DNA of 64,000 nucleotides from Yoonia vestfoldensis. Lineage in GTDB: Bacteria; Pseudomonadota; Alphaproteobacteria; Rhodobacterales; Rhodobacteraceae. Under the pieces are notes generated by a model that saw only the letters and a program-made list of their open reading frames with translations, made no database searches and was not told the DNA's origin. The stretch spans positions 3,772,951 to 3,836,950 of the forward strand of contig NZ_CP021431.1 of the NCBI RefSeq assembly GCF_002158905.1, written 5' to 3'. The position numbers and the translations under genes are program-made. This document shows, in pieces, positions 61,177 to 64,000 of the stretch (positions within the stretch are counted from its first letter, which is position 1; the number at the start of each line of letters is the position of its first letter).

Positions 61177-61398
61177 TCACTCTTGCGCAATTGGAATAAA
61201 CACACCGTGGTCGGTGAATGTAACGCCGCGATCTGCGAAGACTTTAGCGATGGCTTCCAAGGTCAAAACGCGTGGTTCGCGCGCGCCTGCTTCAAAATGC
61301 ACAATGGTCCGTATTACGACACGGCAAAGAATGGCCAGTTCGCCCTGGCTTAAGCCAAGACCAGCGCGTGCGGCCCTGCATTGTTTTCCGCTGATCAA
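61177..61398 (-). CDS. Short HTH regulator, copy A
   Basis: 73 residues. XRE-type helix-turn-helix (CRAARAGLGLSQGELAILCRVVIRTIVHFEAG) with a short tail (AIAKVFADRGVTFTDHGVFIPI). It is a paralogue of the HTH protein at 61495-61737, including the AxVFADRGVxFT tail. It reads against the pilus operon and ends 6 bases before the stop of the small exported gene. An inverted repeat upstream could be its operator. Confidence 0.72.
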   Translation of the reverse strand: MISGKQCRAARAGLGLSQGELAILCRVVIRTIVHFEAGAREPRVLTLEAIAKVFADRGVTFTDHGVFIPIAQE

Positions 61399-61436
61399 AG
61401 TTTTCCCTGCTACCCATTATGTGCATCTGTCAGATT

Positions 61437-61453
61437 GTGCGCTGAATGCGCAC
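61437..61453. promoter_or_regulatory. Inverted repeat upstream of HTH regulator A
   Basis: GTGCGC (61437-61442), 5-base spacer TGAAT, GCGCAC (61448-61453), perfect, about 40 bases upstream of the start of the 73-residue HTH gene. A plausible autoregulatory site. Confidence 0.5.
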
Positions 61454-61494
61454 TATAGAGGGCGGAACGTAAAGCCCTCTGCACGTGCGCGCGG

Positions 61495-61737
61495 TCAGTC
61501 CGAGTTTGGTCCCAATTGTTCAGGCGGGATCGGAATAATGACAGCATCCTCAGTGAATACCACGCCGCGGTCGGCAAAAACATGTGCGATTGAATCAAGA
61601 GTGAGTTCGCGCGGTGTTCGCCGACCTTCTTCAAAATCAACCAGGGTGCGGATCGCTATTTTGGCGGATTTAGCAAAGTCGTCTTGCTGGATGCCCAGAC
61701 CCCGACGCGCGATTTTGCACATGACGCCAGTTAACAT
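61495..61737 (-). CDS. Short HTH regulator, copy B
   Basis: 80 residues. XRE-type helix-turn-helix (CKIARRGLGIQQDDFAKSAKIAIRTLVDFEEGRRTPREL) followed by the tail AHVFADRGVVFTEDAVIIPIPP. Paralogue of the 61177-61398 protein. Its start codon region overlaps the first of three AGTTAAC repeats, and the divergent lipoprotein gene starts 124 bases away, so it may repress both. Confidence 0.72.
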   Translation of the reverse strand: MLTGVMCKIARRGLGIQQDDFAKSAKIAIRTLVDFEEGRRTPRELTLDSIAHVFADRGVVFTEDAVIIPIPPEQLGPNSD

Positions 61738-61781
61738 TCAAAACCCCTATTGCCGTTTATAGTTAACTATGACAAGTTAAC
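61729..61781. promoter_or_regulatory. Three AGTTAAC repeats between divergent genes
   Basis: AGTTAAC at 61729-61735, 61761-61767 and 61775-61781; each contains the palindrome GTTAAC. They lie between HTH regulator B (start at 61737) and the lipoprotein gene starting at 61861, spaced 32 and 14 bases, as expected for a repressor binding site that covers both promoters. Confidence 0.55.
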
Positions 61782-61860
61782 TCTGAGCGTTAATATATCG
61801 TCCCATAAGAAACTTCAACTGATCGATAAGAACAGTATTACTCGAAAAGGACCCGTTGTC

Positions 61861-62301
61861 ATGCGTCTTCGTTTCTTCGCAACTGCGGCACTGACCATTG
61901 CCACGCTGTCAGCGTGTACGACCAATTTCCAATCATTCGACAGTGCAGAGCCGCGTCTGACGCCCGTGCAAGAGTGCGCGATCGGGTATGATCTGGCGCA
62001 GCAGATTTACCGCCACATTGAATTGAGTGAGACGGTGATCATTGCTCCGCCTAAGCAAACAAATTGTGAGGCCTATGCGTTGAAATATCTGCAACAAGCG
62101 GGCTTCCGGATCGACGACCGAGAAACCAAAGGCGGGTTTGATGTTGCCCTGAGTACGGTTGATCATTTTGGCGTTCGGGCGACGGCAACTGTCGGTGAGC
62201 GGATTACTATCGCGCGTACCTATGAGCTGGCAGAGACGGGGGTGTATGCCGCCTCGAATATCTCTGTGATGCAACTTCCGTCTTATGCGGCGCTGAGATG
62301 A
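61861..62301 (+). CDS. Small lipoprotein before the prepilin peptidase gene
   Basis: 146 residues from the ATG at 61861 (the in-frame extension upstream is AT-rich and non-coding in character). Lipobox ending at Cys19 (LSAC). The mature part LTPVQECAIGYDLAQQIYRHIELSETVIIAPP... NCEAYALKYLQQAGFRIDD resembles the small outer membrane lipoproteins of conjugation or pilus systems (TrbH/VirB7-like in size and place), without a firm match. It overlaps the prepilin peptidase gene by 4 bases. Confidence 0.6.
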   Translation: MRLRFFATAALTIATLSACTTNFQSFDSAEPRLTPVQECAIGYDLAQQIYRHIELSETVIIAPPKQTNCEAYALKYLQQAGFRIDDRETKGGFDVALSTVDHFGVRATATVGERITIARTYELAETGVYAASNISVMQLPSYAALR

Positions 62302-62795
62302 TCATGGGTCTGGTGACAGCATCGGTATTGGCTTGGGGCTTGGTGGCATGGGAAGACATGCGCCGTTTTGAGATCAATCCCTGGTATGCGGCTGCGGCGG
62401 TGCTGTGCGCAGCACTGGCGGCTGCGCTGTTACCGATTGCGTCATCTGCCTTATTTGTCTTCGAGCCACATTGGGCGGCCGTGGTGGCGGACCGCCTTGC
62501 GGGTGCCTGCGTTGGGCTGATTGCCGGTTTTCTGACGTATCGGTTTCAGCGGCGATCCATTGGCCAGGGCGATATCTATTTGTATGCGGCCCTGTTTTCG
62601 ATTGGTGGCCTTGATCACATCGTTTTCACAGCTTTGCTTTTTTGCGGTTTTTCACTGGCGACCTGCCTGATCTACGCGGCCTTGCGCAACAAGCCCTTCT
62701 TGAAAACCGGGTATCCGGCAGGTCTGCCAGCGGCGGCCGCCGCTGTTTCAATGCTGGCGATTACTTTTGGCTTGGGGGATGCGGTCTATGCGTAA
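62298..62795 (+). CDS. Prepilin peptidase (PilU-type, A24 family)
   Basis: 165 residues with about five hydrophobic helices. Two aspartates fit the A24 active site: WEDMRRFEINPW (first Asp) and GQGDIYLYAALFSIGG (GxGD). The N-terminal methylase domain of full PilD is absent, as in R64 PilU and CpaA types. It would cut the leader of the three pilins encoded upstream after their conserved Gly. It overlaps the next gene by 8 bases. Confidence 0.82.
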   Translation: MIMGLVTASVLAWGLVAWEDMRRFEINPWYAAAAVLCAALAAALLPIASSALFVFEPHWAAVVADRLAGACVGLIAGFLTYRFQRRSIGQGDIYLYAALFSIGGLDHIVFTALLFCGFSLATCLIYAALRNKPFLKTGYPAGLPAAAAAVSMLAITFGLGDAVYA

Positions 62796-63183
62796 GCAGC
62801 TTTCCAATCGTCGACGCTCGGAAAGTCGGCGCGTGAAGTGGCGGTCTCCGCTTGATGCGATGGCGCCTGAAAACACGATTCACATCACCGTTGGCTTTGA
62901 CGAAGACGGGCTGACACCGCGCGAGATATTTTACGACGGCGGATACAGGTCGGGGTCCGACCTTGAGACATTGGCGTCCGATATTTGCATCATGTTGTCC
63001 ATTTTTCTGCAACACGACGGGGTGGTGATTGACGATTTTGCCAAGTCGCTCGCGGTGGAGCGATCTCGGTATCCCAACGCAGAAGAGCCAGCGAGCCTTG
63101 TCGGGGTTTTGGTGGCGCAGCTGCGTCAACCACCTAGCTGGACGGATGCAGTGCTCGGGTCCGGCGGAGGGCCAACGCCGTGA
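62788..63183 (+). CDS. Small protein, possibly TSCPD-like
   Basis: 131 residues from the ATG at 62788. The core HITVGFDEDGLTPREIFYDGGYRSGSDLETLASDICIMLSIFLQHDGVVIDDFAKSLA resembles the TSCPD-type domain (FD-x-x-G-x-x-REIF...GSDL...S-x-x-LQHG) found in ribonucleotide-reductase relatives and in plasmid/phage orphans of Rhodobacteraceae. No catalytic cysteine set is seen. The coupled position after the prepilin peptidase gene is unexplained. Confidence 0.55.
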   Translation: MRKQLSNRRRSESRRVKWRSPLDAMAPENTIHITVGFDEDGLTPREIFYDGGYRSGSDLETLASDICIMLSIFLQHDGVVIDDFAKSLAVERSRYPNAEEPASLVGVLVAQLRQPPSWTDAVLGSGGGPTP

Positions 63184-63581
63184 ATGCTGTTTCGTTTTCA
63201 CAAGCGCATAGCGCCTTGTCAGGGACGCCGGAAGCCATTCTGTGGGCTTGTGTTGTCCTCGCGGCAGTGCAGGACCTGTGTTCGATCGGCTGGGAGCGCA
63301 ATAAGCGAGAAGAGGTCGAAAGCTGGATAGGGGCGTTTCCGTCACGCGATTTCAAGCTGGTGGCGTCGTTGGCGGGATACGATCCTGACGTGCTGTGGGA
63401 GCGCCTGAATTGGGTGAGATCACTGCCTGTCGTTGAGCGCTACGAATGGCATCTGCGCAGAACGACGGGCGTGAACGGTAAGCTGGATGCTGCATCTGAA
63501 CTGCGTTTGGAGCGGGCGCGCGTGAAGGCGCAGATCAATGCCAAGTATTTGATGGGGACCCGCCATGTTCAGTATGGGTGA
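63180..63581 (+). CDS. Hypothetical cytoplasmic protein
   Basis: 133 residues from the GTG at 63180, overlapping the previous gene by 4 bases. Mostly helical, with WERNKREEVESWIGAF and RDFKLVASLAGYDPDVLWERLNWVRSLPVVERYEWHLRR. No signal peptide or family. The gene ends at the boundary with the opposite-strand VirB3-like gene (stops adjacent). Confidence 0.55.
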   Translation: MNAVSFSQAHSALSGTPEAILWACVVLAAVQDLCSIGWERNKREEVESWIGAFPSRDFKLVASLAGYDPDVLWERLNWVRSLPVVERYEWHLRRTTGVNGKLDAASELRLERARVKAQINAKYLMGTRHVQYG

Positions 63582-63935
63582 TTACCGCCGTTTGCGCCGT
63601 GATGTGGTTTCTCCATCGACGAGAGGCATGTTGCTGATAGCGGTTGGCAAATCCCACAGCGTTGTTCCGACACCTCGTGTGCCTTTGAGCGTTGCTTTGA
63701 TGCCTGGCATGGTGCTGTCCCATAAGATTGCAAACAGCTTTGGATCATATTCGGCGCATTTGCGCAAAATAATGATGGCTGCGATGAAAATCGGCAGCAC
63801 GAGCGCAAAAATTGAAAAAGCAAACTGCGAAACTGTGATCACGAGAAGAGAACTCACGATCACCAGCGTGAGCGGGATTGGTTCACAACCTGCAATTAAC
63901 ACAGGCTGTGTGAAGGCTTGGTTAATGCGTGGCAT
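63582..63935 (-). CDS. VirB3/TrbD-like type IV secretion protein
   Basis: 117 residues from the ATG at 63935 (GAGAGG upstream; a TTG further out is less likely). MPRINQAFTQPVLIAGCEPIPLTLVIVSSLLVITVSQF is the VirB3/TrbD start (two adjacent membrane helices after a short T-x-P-x-L-x-x-G segment), followed by FALVLPIFIAAIIILRKCAEYDPKLFAIL. VirB3 is an inner membrane subunit of conjugative type IV secretion machines. It reads in from beyond the right edge, convergent with the pilus operon, so a mating-pair locus probably continues outside the window. Confidence 0.8.
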   Translation of the reverse strand: MPRINQAFTQPVLIAGCEPIPLTLVIVSSLLVITVSQFAFSIFALVLPIFIAAIIILRKCAEYDPKLFAILWDSTMPGIKATLKGTRGVGTTLWDLPTAISNMPLVDGETTSRRKRR

Positions 63936-64000
63936 TGGAGCACCTCTCAACGGTTTGTCGGTGAAAGGATATTTGCTGTGACCTTGCAAAGCAATTCCGA

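Noticed and set aside
61088..61762. 224-codon plus-strand frame across the two HTH regulators
   Set aside because: Shadow of two paralogous HTH genes on the other strand that have clear domain signatures.

Overview
The window reads as Alphaproteobacteria, most likely Rhodobacteraceae. The reasons are the GC-rich codon use on the left, the tctDE-tctCBA arrangement, the short polar amino acid ABC operon, and plasmid maintenance genes of the DnaA-like/ParAB and RepC types seen in Rhodobacterales replicons. No rRNA, tRNA or CRISPR array was found. The right three quarters is a mosaic plasmid (or plasmid-derived) region built by successive transposon insertions and recombinations.

Layout. 1-17571: metabolic and transport genes: the end of an RND pump, an L,D-transpeptidase, a polar amino acid ABC operon, a PQQ-type sugar dehydrogenase, a tripartite tricarboxylate transporter with its two-component system (the histidine kinase is fused to a periplasmic solute-binding domain), a DUF418 membrane protein, galE, and a manC-like gene whose 5' end is cut off. 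17572-20421: an IS6-family element abutting a truncated IS91-family element. 20480-26657: plasmid maintenance: a PemK/Phd-like toxin-antitoxin pair, a decayed parB fragment, a DnaA-like replication initiator, parA-parB with three copies of an identical palindromic core (candidate parS), and a Phd/VapC pair. 26693-32225: a truncated integrase followed by a transplanted phnGHIJKL (C-P lyase core) cassette with broken ends. 32604-36359: a Tn3-family transposon with a frameshifted transposase, lying between two unrelated truncated genes, one of them a RepC-like initiator (36360-37338).

37694-63581: a type IVb pilus locus resembling the PilL-PilV set of plasmid R64: a LysM/TcpQ-type protein, PilN secretin, PilO, PilQ ATPase, PilR platform protein (split by an IS110-family element), PilS pilin, two PilV-like fibre pilins and a PilU-type prepilin peptidase. 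Within it sits a module I do not recognise from described pilus systems: a 777-residue secreted protein ending in a Hint (hedgehog/intein) domain, a tandem duplication containing the C-terminal part of that domain plus a lipoprotein, and a third Hint-like protein in which Gly replaces the catalytic Cys. The locus also carries a BrnT/BrnA pair, two paralogous HTH regulators and several unassigned secreted proteins. At the right edge a VirB3/TrbD-like gene on the opposite strand suggests that a conjugative type IV secretion locus begins there.

How it fits together: the replication/partition genes and three toxin-antitoxin pairs would maintain the element. The pilus genes probably serve mating-pair contact or adhesion, and the type IV secretion gene points to conjugation. 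As read, pilR is split by the IS and manC, repC, the IS91 transposase, one integrase and one Tn3 transposase are broken. Pilus assembly is therefore probably off in this isolate unless the IS excises: removing exactly 52049-53621 restores the pilR reading frame.
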